DNA of 59,598 nucleotides, taken from the NCBI GenBank assembly GCA_903642275.1, contig CAHJWK010000013.1, forward strand, positions 1-59,598, in the 5' to 3' direction. The first letter of the stretch is position 1, and every line of letters starts with the position of its first letter. This stretch comes from Chitinophagaceae bacterium. Its GTDB lineage: Bacteria > Bacteroidota > Bacteroidia > Chitinophagales > Chitinophagaceae. This document shows positions 17,194 through 25,557 of this stretch, in pieces. The notes under the pieces were generated by a model. That model was not told the origin of the DNA. It ran no database searches and saw only the letters and a program-made list of their open reading frames with translations. The position numbers and the translations under genes were made by a program.

Positions 17194-18471
17194 TTAATTA
17201 GTTTTTATAACGGTTAATTGTGTTGCTGCCGCTTTATCTTTTTCAATATAATATAAACACAGACCAACATGACCCCAGAAGATTATTGGCAAAACATAAT
17301 TGAATGAAAAAAGAAAACCTGAAATTCCAAATGCAATTAATACTCTTGTTTGTGATGATAATCTTTTATTCCATATCGCTACAAGAAAATAAATAAGGAT
17401 AGAATATTTAAATAACAAACCAATTATACCATGATAAAAAAGCATTTCCATATACCCTTCATGAAAGTGCTGGCCGCTGCCTGCAGGCCACCAGTCAACA
17501 AGTGGATTAGGCATTTCAAAACCTTTATACGTCCAGCCGAAAATTGGCTTTTGTAAAAACAATTTAAAATAAGTTTCCCGTTGTTTTATCCTGAAGTTTC
17601 CGGTACTTCCTTCCTTTGCGGGGTCAAATATTTCACTAAACCTATCACCTAAAAAATTAAGAAAACCGGGAAAAAGATTTGTGATAAAAATGTAGCATAT
17701 CACTGCAAAAAAAATCGCAGAAAAAAACAGCTGCATTACATATGATATGGCTTGCCTGTTTGCACGAATTTCAGATACAATATAAAAGCTTAAAGCAACG
17801 ATTGCACAACTCCATACTGAACGATGCTGATGAATAACAATAACACCAAGGCAAAATAAACACGGCAATAAAAATGAAGTTTTTTTCTCTGTTATAAATT
17901 TATTGAGGTACCATAAAAATGGTATAATCATCATTAAAATAGAGTTGGCATGTATTATCCTTGTATCACCTGAAAACGGGCCATAATCTGTCATCACAAC
18001 TGTGTCAAGGCTGAATGAAAATCCCCTGCCATAAATAACCATGAAAATTATATACATAGCTATATAAAATTTTGAAATAAAACCTAACAGGTCAAGGTCA
18101 TAAATGCGGCATATATACTTAATGAACAGCGCAAAGATTACCGGGTACAAAACTGTAAACATGGTAAATTCCTGGAAGAAACTATTGTATTGATATAAAG
18201 ATTGCAATACCAGTTTCACCATTAACAAAGTGAAGATGCCAACATAAATTTTCTCAGCAATTTTTAAAGATGGAAGTTTATATAACATGAAGACGTAAAT
18301 AAAAATGCTCAATAATTTTTCGTAGTACTCAATTAAAATTGAGTTTGGAACAAGCAGCCATGAAAAAATATTTTCCATGAGCAGGTAACAAAAAAATATG
18401 ATTGCAACTTCAGTTACATCAAACCTGTAATTGAATATTTTAATTGCCGGAAGCGCTCTGTTTGCTTGCAT
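17194..18471 (-). CDS. O-antigen polymerase/ligase-like membrane protein (Wzy candidate)
   Basis: This 425-aa protein is almost entirely hydrophobic, with about 10-12 predicted membrane helices and one large periplasmic loop around residues 275-330. The loop contains GSTGNFRIKQRETYFKLFLQ and a PIFGWTYKGFEMPNP segment followed by HFHEGYMEMLFYHGIIGLL, the pattern of the Wzy_C/O-antigen ligase family. In a locus with Wzx, Wza and Wzc it is the only polymerase candidate, so it probably polymerises lipid-linked repeat units on the periplasmic face. Its start overlaps the stop of the upstream transferase by 32 bp. Confidence 0.87.
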   Translation of the reverse strand: MQANRALPAIKIFNYRFDVTEVAIIFFCYLLMENIFSWLLVPNSILIEYYEKLLSIFIYVFMLYKLPSLKIAEKIYVGIFTLLMVKLVLQSLYQYNSFFQEFTMFTVLYPVIFALFIKYICRIYDLDLLGFISKFYIAMYIIFMVIYGRGFSFSLDTVVMTDYGPFSGDTRIIHANSILMMIIPFLWYLNKFITEKKTSFLLPCLFCLGVIVIHQHRSVWSCAIVALSFYIVSEIRANRQAISYVMQLFFSAIFFAVICYIFITNLFPGFLNFLGDRFSEIFDPAKEGSTGNFRIKQRETYFKLFLQKPIFGWTYKGFEMPNPLVDWWPAGSGQHFHEGYMEMLFYHGIIGLLFKYSILIYFLVAIWNKRLSSQTRVLIAFGISGFLFSFNYVLPIIFWGHVGLCLYYIEKDKAAATQLTVIKTN

Positions 18472-19300
18472 ATAATTTTTTTACAGGTTGATGCTCTGCA
18501 ATTGTTGTTACAGTATGCGTTGACTGTGTGTTTTTATAGCTGAGCAATCCAATAATACGCCAGTAAGCTTTATGAAATAAATGATAAGCCTGGAGACAAT
18601 TCAGCAAGCTGTTAAGCAGGATTACATGTACATTATTACGTTCATCATACCACTTTATTTTTTTCTCGTTTGTTAAATACATTTCCTGGAACGTTGATTC
18701 TTTTTCAGGAATGATTGTCCGGTATAAACTTGCTTTTTTATCAACGATTGTTTTGTTAATATAACCAAGATGCTTTATTCTGAAACTTGTATTCCATTTT
18801 AACCCTTTAATGCCTTTTACATTAGGAGAATCAATGATGTAGTTTTCAAAATAACCTTCAGCAGATTCGCGCCACATAAGCCTGTCGTGACCAGCAGAAT
18901 ATTTAAGCCTGAACCATGAACCTGCAAAATATTTTGTATCAATAAAATGAAACCTGCGAAACGCATATTTATTTATGAATGAACTATTCATTAACCTTTC
19001 AAAATGTTTTCGTGTAAGATGCGGTTCTAAAATTTCATCAATATCAACCCAGATACACCAATCAGGCTTTCTCTTGCGCACTTCATTATATAAAAGATTT
19101 TTATCGCGGCCTTCATGGTAATCGTTTGTTTGAATAACACTTGATACTTTAGGATGGGATTGAAATTTTTCAAGCGTTCCGTCAGTTGAACCGTTATCAA
19201 GCACAACAATTTCATCAGCAATTTTTTCATAGGATTGCAGCCATTCATCAGCAAAGAAAATTCCATCTTTAACACGAAGCATTACGATTAACTTAGGCAT
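18440..19300 (-). CDS. Glycosyltransferase family 2
   Basis: This 286-aa protein starts MPKLIVMLRVKDGIFFADEW. It carries EIVVLDNGSTDGTLEKF near residue 30-45 and the metal site CIWVDIDEILEPH near residue 82-94. The motif order, and a spacing of about 50 residues between the two, matches GT2 enzymes related to lipopolysaccharide core transferases. A basic C-terminal part (LSYKNTQSTH) has no membrane helix. It is 39 bp downstream of the flippase and overlaps the polymerase gene. It should act in the cytoplasm on the lipid-linked intermediate; donor and acceptor are unknown. Confidence 0.9.
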   Translation of the reverse strand: MPKLIVMLRVKDGIFFADEWLQSYEKIADEIVVLDNGSTDGTLEKFQSHPKVSSVIQTNDYHEGRDKNLLYNEVRKRKPDWCIWVDIDEILEPHLTRKHFERLMNSSFINKYAFRRFHFIDTKYFAGSWFRLKYSAGHDRLMWRESAEGYFENYIIDSPNVKGIKGLKWNTSFRIKHLGYINKTIVDKKASLYRTIIPEKESTFQEMYLTNEKKIKWYDERNNVHVILLNSLLNCLQAYHLFHKAYWRIIGLLSYKNTQSTHTVTTIAEHQPVKKLYASKQSASGN

Positions 19301-19339
19301 ACAATTAATAAAATTTTTTTGAATAAGGCAGTTCCAAAA

Positions 19340-20872
19340 TTATGTTCTTTTATAAATTGGGTTTAGGGTGAAATTCTTTCTTATTATATTCAAATCTTTT
19401 CGCATACTGCTATCAACAACTAATAACAGCATCATATAAAATGCTGAAAAAACGATTGAGCAAATCACCATCTGGCTGAAGTATGCATTATCAACAACAA
19501 TTGTAAAAACATATGTTTTTAAAAGCCACCCAAACAAAAGGCTGCCGGGAATGATTACAGACCATTTTGCAAACGTGTTTTTTATTAATGAAGTTTGCAG
19601 GTAACCGAGTTTATAAACTCTATATGCATAAAAGAAAAAATCTGCAGCCATTGCAAGGCTTACTGATACGACCAGTGTACCAATAATACCATATTTACGA
19701 GCCGCAAAAAACATTATAACACCGTAAAAAAGATTACGGATAATATTAAAAAGACTGTTGCTTTTTATATCTCCCAAAGCATATTGCACATTCGACATAA
19801 AGTAACATATCAATCCGATAAAAGCATAAGCAACCAGTAAATACACTGTTGTATTACCGGCATATTTATCAGCGCCTGTCCATAAGGTTATTAAGCTTTT
19901 ATAATTTAAAATAAACATAAATGAAGTATATAAAGCTGCATAAGCATACAACTTAAATTGCCTATTAATTAAACCGGTAATTGCATTTGTATCATTCAAT
20001 CCCTTTGCATGAGATATTGACGGCATTAATGCAACTGAATGCCGGCCGATGAGTGAATTTGTAATATTGATAGGACGCTTATTTATTTCGTACATGGTAA
20101 TCATTGATGGCGGAATAAATCTCGCAAGCACCACCATATCCACGCTATATGATAAACCTGAAATTATTTTTGAAGCTGAAGTAAAAGAAAAGATTTTTAT
20201 AAATTTTCTGAAATGCAGTTTATTAAATACAACCTTCATGTCTTCTTTTTTCAGGAACTTATTCATCGAAACAATGTTGTAAATATTTATATAAATAGCT
20301 CTGAATACATTTGCTAATGCAATAGACATTACGCCATAACCCATATATAAAAACAAGACATTTACTGCAAGAAAAAGAAAGTTGGAAGATAATGATGAGA
20401 TGGCAACATCAGCAGCATTATGCAAGCCTTGATTTACACCTGAGATTGTCCATGAAACAAGTGATAGACCAGTTGCAAAAACAGATATCATTAAAGCTGT
20501 TGCCAAATGCGGATACTGCGATACATCTTTATTAATGATAAAGCCAAGCGAAAAATAACAACCAAAACCAACTGCAACAGCAACCAATAAAATAAATGAT
20601 GATGCAATGTAGCCGGAACCGATAGACTTGCATATATCATCCTTCATATTCTTGCCACGCATTTCTGCAATGTTTTGTTGCAGCACTTCACCAATTCCAG
20701 GGTCAACCAATGTCATCCAGCTTAAGATACTGCTGGTTGCAAGCCAAACGCCAAGTGTGCTTGCATCAATGCGTTTAATGTACATCGGCAACAGCAGGAT
20801 AGAATTAAACAGGTTAGTCAAAACCCATCCATACTGAAATATAAAATTCCACCTGAGAACTTTTTTATCCAT
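19340..20872 (-). CDS. Polysaccharide flippase (Wzx-like, MOP/PST superfamily)
   Basis: The 510-aa protein has about 12-14 membrane helices over its length and no large soluble domain. The start (MDKKVLRWNFIFQYGWVLTN) and the early motif TLGVWLATSSILSWMTLVDPGIGEVLQQ near residues 38-66 are typical of oligosaccharide flippases in the MOP superfamily. It would move undecaprenyl-linked repeat units from the cytoplasmic to the periplasmic face for the Wzy-like polymerase encoded two genes downstream. Its start overlaps the end of the upstream transferase by 8 bp. Confidence 0.92.
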   Translation of the reverse strand: MDKKVLRWNFIFQYGWVLTNLFNSILLLPMYIKRIDASTLGVWLATSSILSWMTLVDPGIGEVLQQNIAEMRGKNMKDDICKSIGSGYIASSFILLVAVAVGFGCYFSLGFIINKDVSQYPHLATALMISVFATGLSLVSWTISGVNQGLHNAADVAISSLSSNFLFLAVNVLFLYMGYGVMSIALANVFRAIYINIYNIVSMNKFLKKEDMKVVFNKLHFRKFIKIFSFTSASKIISGLSYSVDMVVLARFIPPSMITMYEINKRPINITNSLIGRHSVALMPSISHAKGLNDTNAITGLINRQFKLYAYAALYTSFMFILNYKSLITLWTGADKYAGNTTVYLLVAYAFIGLICYFMSNVQYALGDIKSNSLFNIIRNLFYGVIMFFAARKYGIIGTLVVSVSLAMAADFFFYAYRVYKLGYLQTSLIKNTFAKWSVIIPGSLLFGWLLKTYVFTIVVDNAYFSQMVICSIVFSAFYMMLLLVVDSSMRKDLNIIRKNFTLNPIYKRT

Positions 20873-21782
20873 TTACCAGATTAATATTTTCTTTAGCAAG
20901 CGAAATATTTTTTATGCTTTGATTGCGCTTTTCTTTATAATAATTTCTTATATCATTTTCATTCATGTTTTGCCAGCGCTTTACAGAATGAATAATTTTT
21001 TTCTTACGCAAAAACAACTCTTCCGGAGAAGCAGGCAATCCTTTCCAGGCACAAGCGAAAGGCAGGTTATCCGAAGAAAGATTACCCAGTTGAAAGCCTA
21101 AAGATTTTGCAAGCAAGGCAAATAAATGGTCTTCTCCAAGGTTTAAACTTTTAAGTTTATAGTAAGGAAGTAATCCATTTTCATTCAACTTTACCAACAC
21201 AGAGTTGCTGATATAATATGCGCCACCAAATACACTTTCACCTGGCCTGTAACCATTATCAATTGCTTTAATAAATAATTTTTTAAGAAGGATATTAGTA
21301 AACGGACGACGAATAAAACGCCAGGTTAAAGTACCGTTTAAAACTCTGTCTCTCGGCCAGCTTTTGTCCCATGGTTTACCGGAGTACTCATATGGATACT
21401 GGCCTGCAATTCCTAAATCAGGATTTTCTTCGAGCATCTGCAGCGCTTCTTTTTCAGGTTCTTTACCAATAATCAGCGCATCTGTATCAAGCTTAAAAAT
21501 CAAATCAAAATCGTAATGCTCTAATGCATATTTATAAGCATGTGCAAGGTTGATGTATAAGCCACTCATACCACCCATAGGCTTTGCTGTATAAATTATA
21601 TCTGCATCTGAAATGATTTTTTTTACTTCTTCAGCAATTTGCTGGTGTGAATCATCAGCAAGAATTATTTTGAATGTTGACTTTGTATAAAAAATAAAAC
21701 TTTCGATAGTATCTGCAATAAAATCTGCAGATGAGTTTGGCCCGATTGGCACAACCACAACTATCTGAACTGAATGTTTCAT
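20865..21782 (-). CDS. Glycosyltransferase, paralogue of the next gene upstream
   Basis: The 305-aa protein has the GT-A elements VVVVPIGPNSSADFIADTIE, IILADDSHQ near residue 39-47 and LIFKLDTDALIIG near 95 (the DxD). Later conserved segments are GESVFGGAYYIS near 187 and LNLGEDHLFALLAKSLGFQLG. It aligns end to end with the adjacent 21782-22678 product and is the result of a tandem duplication. The start codon touches the stop of that gene. Both probably add similar sugars, perhaps at successive positions of the repeat unit. It is not a typical GT2 by its second half, so I leave the family open. Confidence 0.87.
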   Translation of the reverse strand: MKHSVQIVVVVPIGPNSSADFIADTIESFIFYTKSTFKIILADDSHQQIAEEVKKIISDADIIYTAKPMGGMSGLYINLAHAYKYALEHYDFDLIFKLDTDALIIGKEPEKEALQMLEENPDLGIAGQYPYEYSGKPWDKSWPRDRVLNGTLTWRFIRRPFTNILLKKLFIKAIDNGYRPGESVFGGAYYISNSVLVKLNENGLLPYYKLKSLNLGEDHLFALLAKSLGFQLGNLSSDNLPFACAWKGLPASPEELFLRKKKIIHSVKRWQNMNENDIRNYYKEKRNQSIKNISLAKENINLVNG

Positions 21783-22678
21783 TATAGATTATGTTTAAAG
21801 GTTGGTGAAGCTTCAAGTTTTCTTATCTGCCTGAAATAACGTCGTATTTCCGCCTCTTTCATTTTGTAATAACAACGAACAGAATGAATTATCTTTTTAC
21901 CTTTCTTAAAAAGATGTTCAGGAGAATCAGGCAAATCTTTCCAGGCACATGCGAAAGGTTTATCGCCGCTTGAAAGATCGCCAAGATTCATTCCAACAGA
22001 TTTAACCAGTATTGCAAATAAATGATCCTCTTCGAGTATCAATGTTTTAAAAATATTTACAGGAAGCAGTTTTGCATCAGCCAGTTTTTTGAGACAGCGT
22101 TCACTATAAAAGCAAGCACCGCCAAATACACTTTCTGCCATTACATATCCATGCTTTACAGCACGTGTATAATATTTTCTAAGTGGTAAATTAACTAATG
22201 GCCTTTTCCACATTTTTAGAATATGTGTAAAGCGGGAAAGCTGGAAGTATGGCCAACTTCTGTCCCAAGACTTGTCATTATAATCTAAAGGATACTGGCC
22301 TGCAATACCAATATCAGGATGTTGTTCAAAGAGATTTACAGCTTCACGTGCAGGGTCATTATTTATTATCAATGCATCTGTATCCATACGCAGCAAAACT
22401 TTAAAAGAATAATTTTTTAATGCATGCTGAAAAGCGTTTGATAAATTGATATATAAACCGCAGAATTTGCCAAGATTTTTTGTTGTTGTTATTACGTCTA
22501 TATCAGGAAAAATTATTTTAAGAAAATTCCCTGTTCCTTTATGAGAGTCGTCTGCAAGAATAATTTTAGGAACATCAACGGTATAATGCAGCAAGCTTTT
22601 TATTGTGTCCTCAATAAATTCTGCATTGCATTTTGGGCCAACCGGAATAACAACTACTAATTCGAAAAAATTCTTCAT
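21782..22678 (-). CDS. Glycosyltransferase, paralogue of the next gene downstream
   Basis: This 298-aa protein carries LVVVIPVGPKCNAEFIEDTI at the N-terminus, IILADDSHKG near residue 40, VLLRMDTDALIIN near 95 and ESVFGGACFYS near 192. LEEDHLFAILVKSVGMNLGDLSSGDKPFACAWKDLP and the tail motif KGKKIIHSVRCYYKMKEAEIRRYF are shared with its neighbour, so the two are paralogues from a local duplication. It acts presumably in the cytoplasm on lipid-linked intermediates. The stop and the neighbour's start share a base (about 1-bp overlap), so translation is coupled. Confidence 0.87.
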   Translation of the reverse strand: MKNFFELVVVIPVGPKCNAEFIEDTIKSLLHYTVDVPKIILADDSHKGTGNFLKIIFPDIDVITTTKNLGKFCGLYINLSNAFQHALKNYSFKVLLRMDTDALIINNDPAREAVNLFEQHPDIGIAGQYPLDYNDKSWDRSWPYFQLSRFTHILKMWKRPLVNLPLRKYYTRAVKHGYVMAESVFGGACFYSERCLKKLADAKLLPVNIFKTLILEEDHLFAILVKSVGMNLGDLSSGDKPFACAWKDLPDSPEHLFKKGKKIIHSVRCYYKMKEAEIRRYFRQIRKLEASPTFKHNL

Positions 22679-22690
22679 TTAACAGGTGAA

Positions 22691-23566
22691 TTATTTTAAG
22701 CAGTAATCATCAATAAGGTCAAAAATTTCATTGTCTATTTCTGCATCAAATTTTCTTGCGAAAAGCGCCTGTGAATTTCTTAATGCAGTTATATGTTTTT
22801 TAGTAAGCACATCAGGATGAGCATTTGTTGTGTCTTCCCAACTCAAAAATCTTTTATTATCCGTTGATATATTTTTTTGCAGTTGTTCATCCTGTGCATT
22901 CAATAGTATAGTTTGAAAAAAGATTTCATCAGCAGCAAATGTGTGCCTGTGAAATAATATATAACCCGGGTTTTTATCAATAAAACCGAGAATATAATTA
23001 ACTGCATACATATCTAATATCCACCATTGCGAACCGGCAAAAGGCACCAAATTTTTCGGAAGCTTTCGCTTTAAGCGGGAGATATATACTAATAAAAAAT
23101 TAAGCATCTTAGCAGAATATTTTTGGTACAGCCTGTTACCTAAATAATACCTATCAACTCTATACAAACCACCACGAGGTTTCCATTTTTCATGATTAGG
23201 AATTTTGAAATATTCTATAAACAATGAATGTTGTGAGTGCTTAAAAAAATCATCAATGAACGAATTACTTTTAATCGGATAATCCTGACCGCTTAATAAA
23301 ATGATATGTTTAAAGTGCTCATCGGATTTTTTTATTTCTTTTAAAGCATTCAGCGTTGCTATTACTAAACCATAAGTACCCCAATCTGTTTTTGTACGTT
23401 TTACAAACCTTACTTTATTCTGAAGAAATGACAAATTTTTAAATTGCTCATCAGCGTTTCTTTTATCTATATGAACAAAAAAAACTGATTTACCATCATC
23501 TAGTTTTTGTATTAAACGGTACACCTGTGCAGGATTTTTGTGCGCAAGAATAATATAGGCTTTCAT
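22691..23566 (-). CDS. GT14-like (core-2/I-branching) N-acetylglucosaminyltransferase-type enzyme
   Basis: The 291-aa product matches the core-2/I-branching family (GT14). Signature segments are KAYIILAHKNPAQVYRLIQK, FFVHIDKRN near residue 30, TDWGTYGLVIATLNALK near 60-76, IILLSGQDYPIKSN near 88-101 and GSQWWILD near 178. Bacterial members act in the cytoplasm in polysaccharide assembly; some transfer xylose and not GlcNAc, so the donor is not fixed. It follows GDP-mannose 4,6-dehydratase by about 40 bp and is the first transferase in transcription order. Confidence 0.9.
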   Translation of the reverse strand: MKAYIILAHKNPAQVYRLIQKLDDGKSVFFVHIDKRNADEQFKNLSFLQNKVRFVKRTKTDWGTYGLVIATLNALKEIKKSDEHFKHIILLSGQDYPIKSNSFIDDFFKHSQHSLFIEYFKIPNHEKWKPRGGLYRVDRYYLGNRLYQKYSAKMLNFLLVYISRLKRKLPKNLVPFAGSQWWILDMYAVNYILGFIDKNPGYILFHRHTFAADEIFFQTILLNAQDEQLQKNISTDNKRFLSWEDTTNAHPDVLTKKHITALRNSQALFARKFDAEIDNEIFDLIDDYCLK

Positions 23567-23607
23567 GGGAGGGTTGAAATGAAAGAATAAGCTTAATGCT
23601 TTTGTTC

Positions 23608-24711
23608 TTAATCTGCAAAACTGTAGTTTGAATTAGCACTTTGAGATTGATAAAAAGCAATATCACTTTCCATCATTTCACCAACCAGCATATCTAAATT
23701 ATATTTTGGTTGCCAGTTTAATTTAGTCTTTGCCTTCGTTGCATCACCAACTAAAAGCTCAACCTCCGTTGGCCTGAAGTAGGAAGGATCAACAGAAACC
23801 ACAAGCTTACCAACAGGCAACTGAAACATATCATTATCGCAGGCTGTTATGTAACCTTTTTCATTAACTCCTGTACCGGAAAACTTAAGCTGGATGCCAA
23901 CTTTTTCAAAAGCCATAATTACAAAGTCACGAACGGAAGTTGTAACGCCGGTTGCTATTACAAAATCTTCAGGAGTATCCTGTTGTAAAATCAGCCACAT
24001 AGCTTCTATATAATCTTTTGCATGTCCCCAATCTCTTCGCGCATCCAGGTTGCCGAGATACATACACTCTTGCAAACCCAATGCAATTGCAGCCGTTGCT
24101 TTTGTAATTTTTCTTGTTACAAATGTTTCACCACGCTGCGGGCTTTCATGATTAAATAAAATTCCGTTACATGCAAACATGTTATAAGCTTCGCGATAAT
24201 TTACAGTAATCCAGTATGCATATAATTTAGCAACACCGTAAGGGCTTCTTGGATAAAAAGGTGTTGTTTCTTTTTGTGGAACTTCCTGAACAAGTCCATA
24301 TAATTCAGATGTAGAAGCCTGGTATATACGCGTATGTTTTTCTAAACCCAAAAGCCTTACTGCTTCAAGTAAACGCAATGTTCCGATACCATCTGCATTA
24401 GCAGTATATTCAGGAGTATCGAAGCTTACTTTTACATGGCTCATTGCTGCAAGATTATAAATTTCATCAGGCCGTGTTTCCTGTATTATTCGAATTACGT
24501 TTGTACTGTCTGTTAAATCACCATAATGCAGTTTAAACTTAACTCCCTTTTCATGCGGGTCTTTATAAAGATGATCAATACGATGCGTGTTTATAAGTGA
24601 CGAGCGTCTTTTGATACCATGTACCATATAACCTTTCTCCAATAAAAATTCAGCAAGGTAAGCGCCATCCTGCCCGGTGATTCCTGTTATAAGTGCTGTT
24701 TTCATAAACAT
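23608..24711 (-). CDS. gmd: GDP-mannose 4,6-dehydratase
   Basis: The 367-aa protein is a full-length short-chain dehydrogenase of the GMD family, converting GDP-D-mannose to GDP-4-keto-6-deoxy-D-mannose with bound NADP. The cofactor loop [15 protein letters not shown] is at the N-terminus. [13 protein letters not shown] near residue 88, the catalytic STSELYG near 133, YxxxK in [12 protein letters not shown] near 155, and [19 protein letters not shown] near 186 are all present. The ATG at 24711 overlaps the TAA of the preceding remnant (TAATG); the internal ATG at 24705 is an alternative start. It supplies a deoxyhexose precursor for this locus. The next enzyme of GDP-fucose synthesis is only a remnant next door. 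Confidence 0.95.
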   Translation of the reverse strand: MFMKTALITGITGQDGAYLAEFLLEKGYMVHGIKRRSSLINTHRIDHLYKDPHEKGVKFKLHYGDLTDSTNVIRIIQETRPDEIYNLAAMSHVKVSFDTPEYTANADGIGTLRLLEAVRLLGLEKHTRIYQASTSELYGLVQEVPQKETTPFYPRSPYGVAKLYAYWITVNYREAYNMFACNGILFNHESPQRGETFVTRKITKATAAIALGLQECMYLGNLDARRDWGHAKDYIEAMWLILQQDTPEDFVIATGVTTSVRDFVIMAFEKVGIQLKFSGTGVNEKGYITACDNDMFQLPVGKLVVSVDPSYFRPTEVELLVGDATKAKTKLNWQPKYNLDMLVGEMMESDIAFYQSQSANSNYSFAD

Positions 24712-24923
24712 TAGTATATTAAATTTCTACTGTTGAATGCGTTAATCTTTTTTGAAATCATTACATGTTTTTGCATTATGCCTGTTTCAAGTTTTGTTGT
24801 ATAAGTCCATCCAATTTTTTTAGACTTTGATACATCCAATAATTTTCGTGGTGTGCCGTTAGGCATTGATGGTACTTGATAGTTATTTACATTATAGTTG
24901 TCACTCGGCCTGTAAATATTCAT
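24711..24923 (-). pseudogene. fcl: C-terminal remnant of GDP-L-fucose synthase
   Basis: The 70-codon frame contains PNGTPRKLLDVSKSKKIGWT followed by TTKLETGI, closely matching the C-terminal substrate-binding segment of GDP-L-fucose synthase (usual pattern PDGTPRKLLDVS, then GW and a TELEEGI-like stretch). Complete enzymes have about 310 residues with an N-terminal Rossmann domain, which is absent here. The first 15 residues (NIYRPSDNYNVNNYQVPS) do not match the enzyme. So only the last sixth remains, between the antiterminator and gmd. The order suggests a former fcl-gmd pair. An intact copy elsewhere in the genome cannot be excluded. Confidence 0.75.
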
Positions 24924-25453
24924 GCCTGTTTAGAGTTTACTTGGCTGTGTGAAATATTTATTACTTCAATGCTTGACTTTTGTATTTCTGCTACCAATGC
25001 GTAACCCAGCGTAGGCAATAAAACTTTTACGGAATGTTTTCTAATCTCAAGTACATTACCTTCCCTTAACGTAAGCGGACCATTAATAACCCTTACTTTA
25101 TCATTTACGTTTACATGTATCTTCTCAAGTTTTACTTCTTTATAAGTATCAAGAAAATCTTTTAAGGCAATTATTTCTTCTTCTCTTATTACTGCAGGCT
25201 TGCCTAACCAATGAACAAAATTTAAAATGCCATCAGTTTTTTTTATCTCTGTAAATTCAGCACTCTCAGCATGTACAAAAACATAGCAACTGATAAGTGG
25301 TTCATGAACAGTTTTCTTTCTATCTGCCCATTGACGTACAACTTTATTTACAGGACAAAAATTTTCAATATTTCTTTTTAGTAACAGCGTGCTTACTTTT
25401 TTTTCCCATCTGGGTTTTGTATAAACAGCATACCATTGTTTTTGTATGTTCAT
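24920..25453 (-). CDS. UpxY/RfaH-type transcription antiterminator (NusG paralogue)
   Basis: The 177-aa protein has an N-terminal NGN domain (QKQWYAVYTKPRWEKKVST, then CPVNKVVRQWADRKKTVHEP and SCYVFVHA, about residues 5-95). A C-terminal KOW domain follows (VNDKVRVINGPLTLREGNVLEI, about 112-135). Bacteroidota UpxY proteins bind RNA polymerase in the 5' leader of their own capsule operon and prevent early termination. In Bacteroides capsule loci the gene is normally first; here it is third, after wza and wzc. It most likely promotes full transcription of the downstream 17 kb of minus-strand genes. Its stop overlaps the fcl remnant by 4 bp. Confidence 0.92.
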   Translation of the reverse strand: MNIQKQWYAVYTKPRWEKKVSTLLLKRNIENFCPVNKVVRQWADRKKTVHEPLISCYVFVHAESAEFTEIKKTDGILNFVHWLGKPAVIREEEIIALKDFLDTYKEVKLEKIHVNVNDKVRVINGPLTLREGNVLEIRKHSVKVLLPTLGYALVAEIQKSSIEVINISHSQVNSKQA

Positions 25454-25557
25454 ACTTTATTTTAATAAATTTAAATGGCAGAGCTTCGCTAATCCCGCTT
25501 ACAGGAACGTATAGCAGGTAAATTTTTGACTATGTAAAAAGGAATTAAATAGCAGGG

